A DNA stretch of 64,000 nucleotides from Lachnospiraceae bacterium MD308 (GTDB lineage: Bacteria > Bacillota > Clostridia > Lachnospirales > Lachnospiraceae), in assembly GCA_000403475.2 (NCBI GenBank), contig KE159797.1, forward strand, positions 437,144 through 501,143, read 5' to 3'. Below are positions 52,381 to 60,265 of this stretch, piece by piece (position 1 is the stretch's first letter; each line of letters starts with the position of its first letter). The position numbers and the translations under genes are program-made. The notes under the pieces are model-generated. The model was not told the DNA's origin, made no database searches, and saw only the letters and a list, made by a program, of their open reading frames with translations.

Positions 52381-53367
52381 TTATCTGTCGTATCCCGCTA
52401 TGATACGCAGCAGATACTCCCTGTACGCCTCCCTGACGTGCTCCGGCGCCGCAATACGCATCTTGTCCCCAATCCCTGTCACCCACCCGAAGAACTGAGG
52501 GCTGACTGCCGCTAATACCCGCACGCGAAAATGCCCTTCATCCGCCGGGACGATAGTCACTTCCTGCCCGAACCTGTCCAGAATAACGCCCACGATATCA
52601 TTTTCACAAGTCAGCGTAACCTCCTCATCAAAACCACCGTACATGGAAAATGTCTTCTTGGCAAACTCCCCGATATCAAAATTCTCAAACCGTTCTTTTC
52701 CGATACGCCCCCTCCCGGTAACGCTTGTCTGCTGCATCTTGTCCACCCGGAAATGTTTGATACAGTCCGCCCCTTCGTCATAGGCAATGAGATAATAATT
52801 TGCATCGTCCCAGGTAAGCGCCCACGGACTTACCGTGTAAAATGCCCCGTTCTTCTTCGGCTTCAATCTCTTCTCCACCGTCCACTCCGCATATTTGTAC
52901 TGAATCTGCCTGTTCTCCAAAATGGCAGCGTGAATCTGATCCACATTGTAATAGATTGTCTCATTGCCTGTCTTGGGACGGTTGTAGATGAAGACATTCC
53001 GCTGAAGCTGCTTAGCGTCATATTCGCTGGCCAGGCTCTCTAATTTTTTAATCAGTTCCCCGGATTTTTTCCTGCTGATAAATTTCGATGCCTGCACTGC
53101 GTCCACAAGAAGCTTAAGCTCCGGCAGTTCAAACTCCCTGCTGCCGACATAATAGCCCCCGTTCGTGCCCTTCGCCTGTAAGATATCCATTCCAAATTCA
53201 ATCAGTGTCTCAATATCACTGTACACCGTCTTCCGGTCCGCCGACATCCCATATTCACCTAACGCCTTCCCGATATCCGCCGCCGACATCGGATGGTTTT
53301 CATCTGTCTTTTCCAACAGGATTCTCATCATATATAATGTACGTAATTTAACCGAAGATACCGCCAT
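52381..53367 (-). CDS. WYL-domain transcriptional regulator
   Basis: 328 residues from the ATG at 53367 (preceded by AGGGAGA), rather than the in-frame TTG at 53385. N-terminal winged helix-turn-helix: LYMMRILLEKTDENHPMSAADIGKALGEYG, then DRKTVYSDIETLIEFGMDI. The WYL domain (about 140-230) includes YKYAEWTVEKRLKPKKNGA and the WALTWDDANYYLIAYD segment typical of the family, and the C-terminal WCX domain follows. WYL proteins bind nucleotides or single-stranded nucleic acid and often control stress or defence genes. No target is evident nearby except possibly itself. Confidence 0.88.
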   Translation of the reverse strand: MAVSSVKLRTLYMMRILLEKTDENHPMSAADIGKALGEYGMSADRKTVYSDIETLIEFGMDILQAKGTNGGYYVGSREFELPELKLLVDAVQASKFISRKKSGELIKKLESLASEYDAKQLQRNVFIYNRPKTGNETIYYNVDQIHAAILENRQIQYKYAEWTVEKRLKPKKNGAFYTVSPWALTWDDANYYLIAYDEGADCIKHFRVDKMQQTSVTGRGRIGKERFENFDIGEFAKKTFSMYGGFDEEVTLTCENDIVGVILDRFGQEVTIVPADEGHFRVRVLAAVSPQFFGWVTGIGDKMRIAAPEHVREAYREYLLRIIAGYDR

Positions 53368-53501
53368 AATCTTTTCTCCCTGCAATGTAAAATATGAGTC
53401 CGAAAATCACGCTCAATCAGATAAGCATCATTCTCTGACCCATATCATACCATGCCAAAGTCCATTCATCAATTTTGAGATTTCCATTTTAAAATCTTTA
53501 A

Positions 53502-53603
53502 TTATTCTTCTACATATTCTCTGTAATCCGTCTCGTCGGCAAACAGTCGGTACTCTCCGTCTACATATCCCATATATCCTTCATTTACAAAATAACCTTT
53601 CAC
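53502..53603 (-). CDS. 33-residue Tyr-rich small protein
   Basis: A short frame with a GTG start at 53603, 8 bases after a strong AGGAGG, ending TAA at 53502. The peptide begins VKGYFVNEGYMGYVDGEY and ends in EYVEE, with seven tyrosines and a clear acidic character; no membrane segment. I recall similar tiny proteins in Lachnospiraceae, but none with a known function. The strong ribosome binding site and sensible composition support it being real. It lies alone in the gap between the WYL and DUF4317 genes. Confidence 0.6.
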   Translation of the reverse strand: MKGYFVNEGYMGYVDGEYRLFADETDYREYVEE

Positions 53604-53787
53604 TTTTATGACCTCCTTTTCCTGCTGGATGCAGCTTATCTGTTTTCTTAACTTTTCTACAGTTTAACAGATTGGGTGTCCAAAAGTTTCCCCACCCAGC
53701 TCAAATCTGCCGGTAAATGTCTGATTGAAAAGCAGGATTGTTTGTGGTAAGATTTTTACATATTTTCAATACGAGGGAGTGTAAATA

Positions 53788-54906
53788 ATGAATAAAAAGG
53801 AAATACTGGAAATCCGCAAGCAGTTCACACCGGAGCGGTGCGCCATTACGCGAATCTGCGGATGTTACGTGGATCACGAAAAGGAAAAGAAATCGGAGCT
53901 TAAAAAAGCATTTTTATCTCTGCCGGAAGAGGAGGCGTTCAAATATTTTGACATCTTCCGCCACACACTGTCCGGGACAGCCGGGAAAAATCTTCTGAAT
54001 ATGGACTTTCCTCTTGACCAGGAGATGCCGGGAGGCACGCAGGAATTTTTGCTAAAGCTCAGGGACAGTAAGCTTACAGACGAGATTCTTCTCGAGGAAT
54101 TTTATGACAAGATTATCGAGAATTATGACCATGCCGAAAATTATTATATTATCCTGATACATGCTGTCTATGACGTGCCCGGAAAAGCATCAGACGGCGC
54201 GGAGATGTTCGATGCCTCAGACACCGTCTATGAGCATCTTATGTGCAGCATATGCCCGGTCAACCTGACAAAAGCCGGCCTTACATACAATACAGAGACG
54301 AACAACATCGAAGACCGCATCCGCGACTGGCTGGTGGAGGCTCCCCTTCACGGCTTCCTGTTCCCGGCGTTTAATGACCGCGCAAGCGACATCCACAGCA
54401 TTTTATATTACACAAAAAAAGCAGAGGCGATTCAGCCAGACTTTATCGACACGGTACTTGGAAGCAAGATTCCGCTGACTGCCGGAGACCAGAAATCTTC
54501 ATTCCAGGCGATTGTCTCTGACACCCTCGGCGAAGAATGTGATTACGAGACTGTAAGAAACATCCATGACAACATCTGCGAGATGCTAGAGGAAGCAAAA
54601 GAATCCCCGGAGCCTGTAGCCCTCTCCAAACCGGATGTGAAACGGCTGCTGCAAAAAAGCGGCGTCTCCGAAGAAAAGCTTACGTCCTTTGATTCTCAGT
54701 TTGAAGAAATCACAGGAGGACAGGATGCCTTCCTCGCCTCTAATATCACCAACACAAAGACTTTCCAGCTAGAGACACCGGACGTAATCGTCAAAGTAAA
54801 GCCGGAACGCTCCGACCTCGTCGAAATCCGCGAGATTGACGGCCGGAAATGCCTGGTAGTTGCAATTGATGAACATCTTGAGGTAAATGGGATAGAGGTT
54901 CATTAA
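53788..54906 (+). CDS. DUF4317 domain-containing protein
   Basis: 372 residues, matching the DUF4317 family: MNKKEILEIRKQFTPERCAI at the N-terminus, RICGCYVDHEKEKK and FRHTLSGTAGKNLLNMDFPL near 58-77, then ILIHAVYDVPGKASDG. The protein is acidic and soluble with no signal peptide. The family is common in Lachnospiraceae and Ruminococcaceae, with no known function. GAGGGAGTG lies before the ATG. It is followed by the tRNA-Leu gene. Confidence 0.88.
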   Translation: MNKKEILEIRKQFTPERCAITRICGCYVDHEKEKKSELKKAFLSLPEEEAFKYFDIFRHTLSGTAGKNLLNMDFPLDQEMPGGTQEFLLKLRDSKLTDEILLEEFYDKIIENYDHAENYYIILIHAVYDVPGKASDGAEMFDASDTVYEHLMCSICPVNLTKAGLTYNTETNNIEDRIRDWLVEAPLHGFLFPAFNDRASDIHSILYYTKKAEAIQPDFIDTVLGSKIPLTAGDQKSSFQAIVSDTLGEECDYETVRNIHDNICEMLEEAKESPEPVALSKPDVKRLLQKSGVSEEKLTSFDSQFEEITGGQDAFLASNITNTKTFQLETPDVIVKVKPERSDLVEIREIDGRKCLVVAIDEHLEVNGIEVH

Positions 54907-54947
54907 ACCACTTATGTAAATTTTGTAAATTTTAATAAAAAAAGTAT

Positions 54948-54976
54948 TTGCCAAATAATATAATCTATGGTATTAT
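54948..54976 (+). promoter_or_regulatory. promoter of the tRNA-Leu gene
   Basis: TTGCCA (54948-54953), 17 bases, TATTAT (54971-54976), ending 11 bases before the tRNA. Optimal spacing in an AT-rich gap. Confidence 0.7.
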
Positions 54977-54987
54977 ATTATTTGCGA

Positions 54988-55070
54988 GCGGAGATGGCGG
55001 AATGGCAGACGCGCTAGATTCAGGTTCTAGTGGGAGCAATCCTGTGAGGGTTCAAGTCCCTTTCTCCGCA
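54988..55070 (+). tRNA. tRNA-Leu (anticodon CAG)
   Basis: 83 bases of a class II tRNA. The acceptor stem pairs GCGGAGA (54988-54994) with TCTCCGC (55063-55069) and the discriminator base is A. The anticodon stem-loop is CTAGA-TTCAGGT-TCTAG, giving anticodon CAG, which reads CTG. A long variable arm (TGGGAGCAATCCTGTG region) and the T-arm GGGTTCAAGTCCC complete the fold. CCA is not encoded. It has a promoter upstream and a terminator downstream. Confidence 0.95.
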
Positions 55071-55086
55071 TTTTGTTGTACCTGTA

Positions 55087-55119
55087 AGAATCCTTGATTT
55101 TCAAGGGTTCTTTCTTTCT
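55087..55119 (+). terminator. terminator after tRNA-Leu
   Basis: AGAATCCTTGA (55087-55097) pairs with TCAAGGGTTCT (55101-55111) with one G-U pair and a 3-base loop, followed by TTCTTTCT. Downstream the sequence becomes AT-rich and of mobile character. Confidence 0.8.
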
Positions 55120-55285
55120 GTTTCGCTGGCGTTCCTCATAAGCTGTTTGAACAGACTCCTCCAAACTTGAAACATAGGATATCGGATAATTGTTTTAAAA
55201 TTGGATATCACTAGAATAAATAATATGTTGCAAATTCATAAAAGAAGAATTAAAGATCAGGACTGGCTATTATTAATCATCCATT

Positions 55286-55597
55286 CTATATTAAATTCCT
55301 ATATTCCCGTCTTCCATCCACGATTGCATATATTATGACTGTTCTCTTATTATCATCGACTTTATAGAATATCAGATGTCTTTCCACAATAAGTACTCTA
55401 TATCCCTGTTTCCGTAAAATTGAATATCTTGGAATACTGCCAGACATCGAAAAATCTTCCAAATCATTAATAGCTGCTTCGATTTTATCAAGATAATTCA
55501 ATGCTATATCAATACTTCCTGAATCTTCCGCAATATAAAAGGTAATCTCCCTTAACTGTTCATCTGCTTTATCTGTACGGACTATCTTATACTTCAT
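55286..55597 (-). CDS. RelE/ParE-type toxin
   Basis: 103 residues with the ParE/RelE fold signature: KYKIVRTDKADEQLREITFYI at the start, INDLEDFSMSGSIPRY in the middle and YRVLIVERHLIFYKVDDNKRTVIIYAIVDGRREYRNLI at the end, where the RelE-like family places its active-site residues. It would inhibit growth by mRNA cleavage on ribosomes (RelE) or by gyrase poisoning (ParE). The start overlaps the antitoxin gene by 11 bases, typical for a toxin-antitoxin pair. Confidence 0.85.
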   Translation of the reverse strand: MKYKIVRTDKADEQLREITFYIAEDSGSIDIALNYLDKIEAAINDLEDFSMSGSIPRYSILRKQGYRVLIVERHLIFYKVDDNKRTVIIYAIVDGRREYRNLI

Positions 55598-55868
55598 CAG
55601 ACTGTCTCCTTAATAAAGACTGTCTTATGTCATCAAAAGTATCCTGCATAGGCGCAACTCTTCCGTTTTTAACATCATTTTCCGCTTCTGCTAATGTACG
55701 CAATAATTCCAGCTCTGACTTCATCTGGTAATAATCCTGTAAACCTAATACTGCTGTATCCCCACGTCCATTTACCGTAATAATAACAGGCGTTCTTTCT
55801 TCATGGCATTGTTTGGATATTTCGTTATAGTGGTTCCTTAAATCCGATGATGGTCTGATTGTTTCCAT
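55587..55868 (-). CDS. Phd/YefM-type antitoxin
   Basis: 93 residues. METIRPSSDLRNHYNEISKQC and the TPVIITVNGRGDTAVLGLQDYYQMK segment form the Phd/YefM DNA-binding fold, and the C-terminal acidic tail should wrap the toxin. It neutralises the protein encoded directly downstream and should repress the operon with it. GGGAGGCTTAT precedes the ATG. Located in the variable region behind tRNA-Leu. Confidence 0.87.
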   Translation of the reverse strand: METIRPSSDLRNHYNEISKQCHEERTPVIITVNGRGDTAVLGLQDYYQMKSELELLRTLAEAENDVKNGRVAPMQDTFDDIRQSLLRRQSDEV

Positions 55869-55987
55869 ATAAGCCTCCCTGAATATAATATTGCATTATT
55901 TGATATAGTCATATTATATCTTAATTTGTATATCACTTCAATAATTATTTACAAAAATAATAGCCAATCATTTATGATCAGCTATTA

Positions 55988-56263
55988 TTAATAATCGTAT
56001 TCCGTTTTATCAGGCTCTACATAGTTGTGGTCATCCTCATTCAAAAATACCGCAAATGGAGATGGATAAACTTCACATTCACCATCATTTTTTCGGATAT
56101 ATAAATTTATTTCTGTGTTAATAAAATTAAGTATTCTTTGATGCCTTCTACTTGGCGGAGCCATATCATAAATCTGACCATCAATTAATTCCGCACGATG
56201 TCCTTCTGACAATGCATATATATCTTCTATCGTATAAGTTTCTCCTTTCTGGATTACGTTCAT
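55988..56263 (-). pseudogene. truncated Uma2-family (DUF820) nuclease-like protein
   Basis: 91 residues from the ATG at 56263 (AGGAGG upstream); a GTG at 56272 lies inside that site. YTIEDIYALSEGHRAELIDGQIYDM, PSRRHQRILNFINTEINLYI and GECEVYPSPFAVFL match the N-terminal half of Uma2 proteins, which continue with a 'VEPDISVI' strand carrying catalytic acidic residues. Here, after NYVEPDKTEYDY, the frame stops, so about half of the domain is lost. Probably a decayed gene; the fold is PD-(D/E)xK-like and the family is common on mobile segments. Confidence 0.7.
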
Positions 56264-56467
56264 TGGCTGCACCTCCTGTCCTTAAAGGTATTATAGGGTA
56301 TTTTTCTTTTGAGTACAACTGGGTATTTTATATTACATGGTCCCTATCAGAAAGTGCCTATTTTCCAGGGTTTTCTGTATTTTGGGGTGTGGAAAATGGC
56401 GTGTTTTCGTTGAGGTTGGTCACATGGGAAATTTATTTTTCTTTATTATCATCTACCATACACTGAG

Positions 56468-56671
56468 TACCAGCTGAGGAACATAGGATTTGCAGATGTA
56501 GAAGAACAGGGATTTATGCCTGTATATGAGCGCCAGAAGATAACGGATGACCTCCATGAGGCGTGTGGATTCCGGACAAACTACCAATTTATAACAAAAC
56601 GCAAAATGAAAGGGATTCAGAAAAAAGTAAACGAAGATAAAACATTACTATATTTCACTCATACATCATAA
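56468..56671 (+). mobile_element. transposase C-terminal remnant (IS1634/IS4-superfamily-like)
   Basis: An open stretch of 67 codons without a start, reading YQLRNIGFADVEEQGFMPVY, then LHEACGFRTNYQFITKRKM and ending in THTS. The 'CGFRTDYQFITK..MK.IQKK' pattern is what I recall from the C-terminus of IS1634-type transposases. The upstream 5' part of the gene is gone. It indicates a past insertion event in this variable region. Followed by a hairpin that may be the element's end. Confidence 0.6.
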
Positions 56672-56713
56672 AGTGCCACACCCCCAGTATTTATTAGGGT
56701 TTGTGGCACTTAC
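56671..56713 (+). terminator. hairpin at the end of the transposase remnant
   Basis: AAGTGCCACA (56671-56680) pairs with TGTGGCACTT (56702-56711) around a loop that itself contains a CCC/GGG pair. No clear T-tract follows. It may be a terminator or an insertion-sequence end. Confidence 0.5.
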
Positions 56714-56739
56714 TTAATCATCAAAGTGTTAAAAACGAG

Positions 56740-56771
56740 ATTATAGCAATTGGTGATTTGGATGTAAAGTC
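56740..56771 (+). repeat. 32-bp direct repeat, copy 1
   Basis: Identical at all 32 bases to 57047-57078 (starts ATTATAGCAATTGG, ends GTAAAGTC), 307 bases apart in the same orientation. The two copies flank the small protein gene at 56811-56987. Confidence 0.85.
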
Positions 56772-56806
56772 CTTTGATGATTCAAAAGATTTTACATTCT
56801 GGTTTT
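56761..56806 (-). repeat. 46-bp inverted repeat, left copy (palindromic)
   Basis: Its reverse complement matches 59845-59890 at 44 of 46 bases. Each copy is itself a near-perfect hairpin, ATGTAAAGTCCTTTGA against TCAAAAGATTTTACAT, a terminator-like structure. The right copy covers the end of the response-regulator gene (last codons and stop), so the left copy looks like the tail and terminator of a lost gene copy in opposite orientation. Confidence 0.8.
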
Positions 56807-56810
56807 ATGG

Positions 56811-56987
56811 TTAGTTGCCTGTTAATGGCGGTTGCTGATAAAGTTTGCGATTGATTTCATTTTTCAGGATTTCTATTTCTTCTTCTACCGCTTTTAGATC
56901 ACCCTTTTTTACCTGTCTCTCTATTCGTTCAACTGCTGACAGTTGATCTAAAAGATAACCATTATATTCTTTTTCGTTTGTCGGCAT
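56811..56987 (-). CDS. 58-residue hypothetical protein with predicted coiled coil
   Basis: ATG at 56987 preceded by GGGTGAT, stop at 56811. MPTNEKEYNGYLLDQLSAVE is followed by a highly charged helix rich in Lys and Glu (ERIERQVKKGDLKAVEEEIE) likely to form a coiled coil, and a polar C-terminus (QQPPLTGN). Not recognised. The gene lies between the two 32-bp direct repeats. A short regulator or mobile-element accessory protein is possible. Confidence 0.5.
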   Translation of the reverse strand: MPTNEKEYNGYLLDQLSAVERIERQVKKGDLKAVEEEIEILKNEINRKLYQQPPLTGN

Positions 56988-57046
56988 ATAATCACCCGCT
57001 TTCTGAAAATGTTGTTGCCATATCGTTACATGTAGTTGATATCTTT

Positions 57047-57078
57047 ATTATAGCAATTGGTGATTTGGATGTAAAGTC
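57047..57078 (+). repeat. 32-bp direct repeat, copy 2
   Basis: Exact copy of 56740-56771. The following stretch 57079-57386 (about 300 bases) holds no gene I can support; it shows repeated ATGACACCG motifs (about 57154 and 57218) and a matching GTGTC, of unknown meaning. Confidence 0.85.
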
Positions 57079-57386
57079 ATATTAATTTATAGGAAATTCC
57101 GTTCATGTATGGGTTACTTTTCATAGAAAAACCTCCCTGCTTTTGACACTAATATATGACACCGTTCTAACCCCTTGTTTTACTATTCTCTGAAATCAGT
57201 GTCATAACTTCAAAGAAATGACACCGATAATATATTTCTTGAGTTCTTCTACACCATCTTATATACGATCTCCGCCAGAAGTGGGACTGCTGCCATCTTG
57301 AAAAAGCTGTTGGAGAAATTCATGCAAAGCAGGACAAAAAGAAAGCACCTTAGAAAGATATGCTCTTTCCGTTGGCTTAGTACCCA

Positions 57387-57572
57387 TTATTTTTCATTTC
57401 TAATCAATAACTGATAAATCAGCGTAGAAAAACTTGATGCCAACATAATTTCCACAATATTATTTATATATTTATTCAGGTCAATACCCCTCATATTGAA
57501 AAAAATGTGGATTAACGTTGAGATAAACATAACGATTGCCACTGCGGCAACTCCTTTTAAAAAGTGCTTCAT
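57387..57572 (-). CDS. 61-residue small membrane protein (hypothetical)
   Basis: MKHFLKGVAAVAIVMFISTL starts a protein with two probable membrane segments (about 8-27 and 38-55) and a short positive tail. A moderate ribosome binding site (AAAGGAA) lies about 12 bases upstream. It is next to a two-component system of Agr type, but has no cysteine-containing propeptide core and no Pro-rich tail, so it is not a convincing AgrD. It may be a sensor-associated small protein or a chance frame. Confidence 0.4.
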   Translation of the reverse strand: MKHFLKGVAAVAIVMFISTLIHIFFNMRGIDLNKYINNIVEIMLASSFSTLIYQLLIRNEK

Positions 57573-57733
57573 AACTTTCTAATTCCTTTCCAAAATATTT
57601 TTTTACTGCAAAATAGTATACCAGAGAAAACAGCAATTCTTTCAATACAGTCATAAGATGCCCTATTTCATGAATAAGTGAAGCTTTCCCCATACAAACC
57701 ACGCGTTTATTCGTCATTTTTGCGGGAGGGCAG

Positions 57734-57762
57734 TTGCAATAAATAATGGCATAAAGTATAAT
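57734..57762 (+). promoter_or_regulatory. promoter of the two-component system
   Basis: TTGCAA (57734-57739), 17 bases, consensus TATAAT (57757-57762), followed by AAGGA (57783-57787) and the kinase start at 57799. Strong. Confidence 0.8.
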
Positions 57763-57798
57763 TAGGAAAGTAAATATCGAACGAAGGAATATATTAAA

Positions 57799-59094
57799 AT
57801 GCTGTTTTCTTTTTTTCGGCTTTCCCTTGCTATTCGCAATGTATGGCCTCAGCATATGAACTTCAAAGCGTTTAGCGTACTTTATATACTGCTGTTGGTT
57901 GCCGGAATGCCTGTAACACTCCTCGGATATATCCCATACGGTCTGTTTGGCATTCTGGCGGCGGTATGTATTTATGGGGTGATTACCTGCCGCGACACTG
58001 CGCCGCAGAATGTTTTTATGGGCATGATTGGATGTGTACTTGCAGTTGTGACAGAAAATTTGCTGACAATTTTTCTTGATATACTGATTCCCTCGGCTTT
58101 CTCAAATCTGCAGCGTCCCTTTTTCGGCATCAATTTAATTCATATTCTGCTATTTTATTGGATTACGCTGCTTTGCGGCAAGCTGCTGAAAAAAATATTC
58201 CTGTCTGGCAAAGGCATTTTCCGCCTTCCACAGACATGGTATGTAATAGATGCCGCATTGCTGCTCCTTATAATCATCTATCTGTTCGATAATTTAATTC
58301 CCGGACAAAACGGTTCTATCGGCAGAATGATATATAATAATGCCTTACACATTTTAGGGTATCTGCTTGTTATGTTTTTTTTGCTTCTGGCTATGCGCCA
58401 CTCCTATCGGGAGCAGATACAGGCAGAAGCAAAGCAGAAAGCCTTGCAGGATTTACAGGACTATACACGAAATTTAGAAGCTATGTATAACAGCCTGCGC
58501 TCTTTTAAGCATGATTATATTAATATTTTACTCTCTCTATCCGGCTACATTGATGATTGTAATATGGATGGCTTAAAGGAATTTTTTGATAGCAAAATCT
58601 TCCCAACGAAGAATCTAATTGCCAAAAGAGATTACAAGCTGAACCAGCTTAGTAACATCGATGTGTTAGAAATCAAAAGCCTGCTCTCTGCAAAAATGAT
58701 CTATGCCCATGAATCAGGGATTGACGTCACCATTGATATTCCCGACAGAGTGGAAAGTTTTCTTATAGACACCGTAGACCTTGCCAGAATACTGGGAATC
58801 TTTTTAGACAATGCGATTGAAGCCACATTGGAGACAGAACAGCCACAAATAGGTTTAAATATTGTCCGGAATAAAGCCGGCGTGTCAATCATTATAAGTA
58901 ACCATTTTCGGGATAACGGTGTAATGCTGCATGAATTAAAGCAAAAAGGCTTTAGCACAAAAGTTGGGCATCAAGGAATCGGGCTTTGCAACGCCCAAAA
59001 AATCATCAGTTCTTATGACAATGTGCTGCTGGAAACGACCATGCAGCGCAACTGTTTCATGCAGCATATAGAACTTACTGACAGAAAGGAATGA
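57799..59094 (+). CDS. AgrC-like GHKL sensor histidine kinase
   Basis: 431 residues from the ATG at 57799, 11 bases after AAGGA; an internal ATG at 57856 has no such site. Five to six membrane helices occupy about 20-205, followed by a coiled region (EAKQKALQDLQDYTRNLEAM). The dimerisation motif SLRSFKHDYINILLSLSGYI contains the phospho-accepting His near 238. The GHKL ATPase domain has an N-box (ILGIFLDNAIEAT) and a G-box (GHQGIGLCNAQKII). This is the AgrC/ComD branch that senses peptides. No AgrB or AgrD gene is visible beside it. Confidence 0.9.
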   Translation: MLFSFFRLSLAIRNVWPQHMNFKAFSVLYILLLVAGMPVTLLGYIPYGLFGILAAVCIYGVITCRDTAPQNVFMGMIGCVLAVVTENLLTIFLDILIPSAFSNLQRPFFGINLIHILLFYWITLLCGKLLKKIFLSGKGIFRLPQTWYVIDAALLLLIIIYLFDNLIPGQNGSIGRMIYNNALHILGYLLVMFFLLLAMRHSYREQIQAEAKQKALQDLQDYTRNLEAMYNSLRSFKHDYINILLSLSGYIDDCNMDGLKEFFDSKIFPTKNLIAKRDYKLNQLSNIDVLEIKSLLSAKMIYAHESGIDVTIDIPDRVESFLIDTVDLARILGIFLDNAIEATLETEQPQIGLNIVRNKAGVSIIISNHFRDNGVMLHELKQKGFSTKVGHQGIGLCNAQKIISSYDNVLLETTMQRNCFMQHIELTDRKE

Positions 59095-59100
59095 CATCAT

Positions 59101-59859
59101 ATGCTGGATATCTTTGTATGCGAAGACAATGACGCACAGCGGCGGACTGTTGTAAAAATCATTAAAAATACCGTTCTGATGGAAGAATTAGATATGAAGC
59201 TTGCTTTAGATACAGGTGACCCCTATGTGTTGCTAGAAAAAGTTAAGACCAGCCAGAACACAGGCATTTATTTCCTTGATATTGACTTGAGCAGCAACAT
59301 GAATGGAATGAAGCTGGCACAGCAAATAAGATTGTATGATCCCCGCGGTTTCATCATATTCATAACAGCACATTCAGAATTGAGTTATATGACTTTTCAG
59401 TATCGGGTAGAGGCAATGGATTTTGTATTAAAAGACAATCCTGCCGAAGTGAAAGTGAAGCTCAGAGAATGTCTGTTAAATGCAATGGAACGACATACGC
59501 TCCAAACCAACAAGACATATAAAGTCTATACCCTTGAAGTCGGCGGACGAAAAATCAGCGTGGATTATGACGATATTTTATTTTTTGAAACTTCCAGAAA
59601 TATCCACAAAGTCATTCTCCATGCGAAAGACCGCCAAATTGAATTTCCCAGCACCTTGAAAGAACTAACACGCATACTGGATAGCAATTTTGTGCGCTGC
59701 CATCAGGCATTCCTGGTAAATACAAATAATATAAAAGAAATAGATACTAAAAACCGAATCATCCATTTTGCCAACGGAGAAACTTGTTTGATGTCCACAC
59801 GCATGATGAAAAGGCTTTTCTCCATACATAAACAGAATTTCCTAAAAACCAGAATGTAA
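59101..59859 (+). CDS. AgrA-like LytTR response regulator
   Basis: 252 residues. Receiver domain 1-130 with acidic pocket (FVCEDNDAQ) and phospho-acceptor Asp in YFLDIDLSSNMNGMKLAQQI near 59-63. LytTR DNA-binding domain 140-245 (TLEVGGRKISVDYDDILFFE, SRNIHKVILHAKDRQIEF, LDSNFVRCHQAFLVN), as in AgrA and BlpR. The gene follows the kinase by 6 bases. LytTR proteins bind paired 9-bp repeats; none is clear in the surrounding gaps, so targets are unknown. The last codons lie in a 46-bp inverted repeat. Confidence 0.92.
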   Translation: MLDIFVCEDNDAQRRTVVKIIKNTVLMEELDMKLALDTGDPYVLLEKVKTSQNTGIYFLDIDLSSNMNGMKLAQQIRLYDPRGFIIFITAHSELSYMTFQYRVEAMDFVLKDNPAEVKVKLRECLLNAMERHTLQTNKTYKVYTLEVGGRKISVDYDDILFFETSRNIHKVILHAKDRQIEFPSTLKELTRILDSNFVRCHQAFLVNTNNIKEIDTKNRIIHFANGETCLMSTRMMKRLFSIHKQNFLKTRM

Positions 59860-59890
59860 AATCTTTTGAATTATCAAAGGGCTTTACATC
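59845..59890 (+). repeat. 46-bp inverted repeat, right copy; acts as terminator of the response regulator
   Basis: Matches the reverse complement of 56761-56806 at 44 of 46 bases. The hairpin ATGTAAAATCTTTTGA / TCAAAGGGCTTTACAT lies at and after the stop codon and is followed by CTTTTTAAATC on the plus strand, so it should terminate the two-component operon. Confidence 0.8.
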
Positions 59891-60143
59891 TTTTTAAATC
59901 TATTCATGTTCCGTTTTTCTTAAGAATTTTTATAAACATTTCTGTTTTCTGTCACATCCACTTCACACTTTCTTACTATAATGATTTTATCAAATAAAGA
60001 AGACAGCGGTTGTGCTAACATGTTCTGTATGATCGCTGGACTTCGCCTAAATGATTCAAAATTGTTTTTTTCTTTCAGGCATCTCATTATATGTTACATT
60101 GCGAATGGGTTCTGCCTGATATTGCATAGATTTTCCCCTCCAA

Positions 60144-60177
60144 AGGCCGGTGTAAAAACACCGGCCTCCTCTCTTTT
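60144..60177 (+). terminator. strong terminator in the 59891-60265 gap
   Basis: AGGCCGGTGT (60144-60153) pairs perfectly with ACACCGGCCT (60158-60167) around AAAA, followed by CCTCTCTTTT. A TATAAT-like -10 (about 59978) lies upstream, so a short transcript of about 180 bases may be made here. It contains no frame with a ribosome binding site that I trust. The rest of the gap shows nothing else. Confidence 0.85.
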
Positions 60178-60265
60178 CACAGACATTCTGATGCCGCGGG
60201 TTGCTTTGCATTCCATGCTCCCCGCTCCTGAAAGCATTCAAAATCCACCCGTTTGGGCTGTTTAT

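Noticed and set aside
56152-56466. 104-codon plus-strand frame over the truncated Uma2 gene
   Set aside because: Overlaps the better supported minus-strand remnant and ends in the transposase remnant region; no ribosome binding site.
57481-57855. Minus-strand frame of 124 codons with an HEIGH motif next to the sensor kinase
   Set aside because: It covers the strong promoter and start of the kinase gene on the other strand, has no ribosome binding site, and shows no consistent protease or AgrB architecture.
57387-57855. AgrB/AgrD peptide signalling pair beside the AgrC/AgrA-like genes
   Set aside because: No frame shows the AgrB catalytic His/Cys membrane pattern, and no short peptide has an AgrD-like Cys core and charged, Pro-containing tail.
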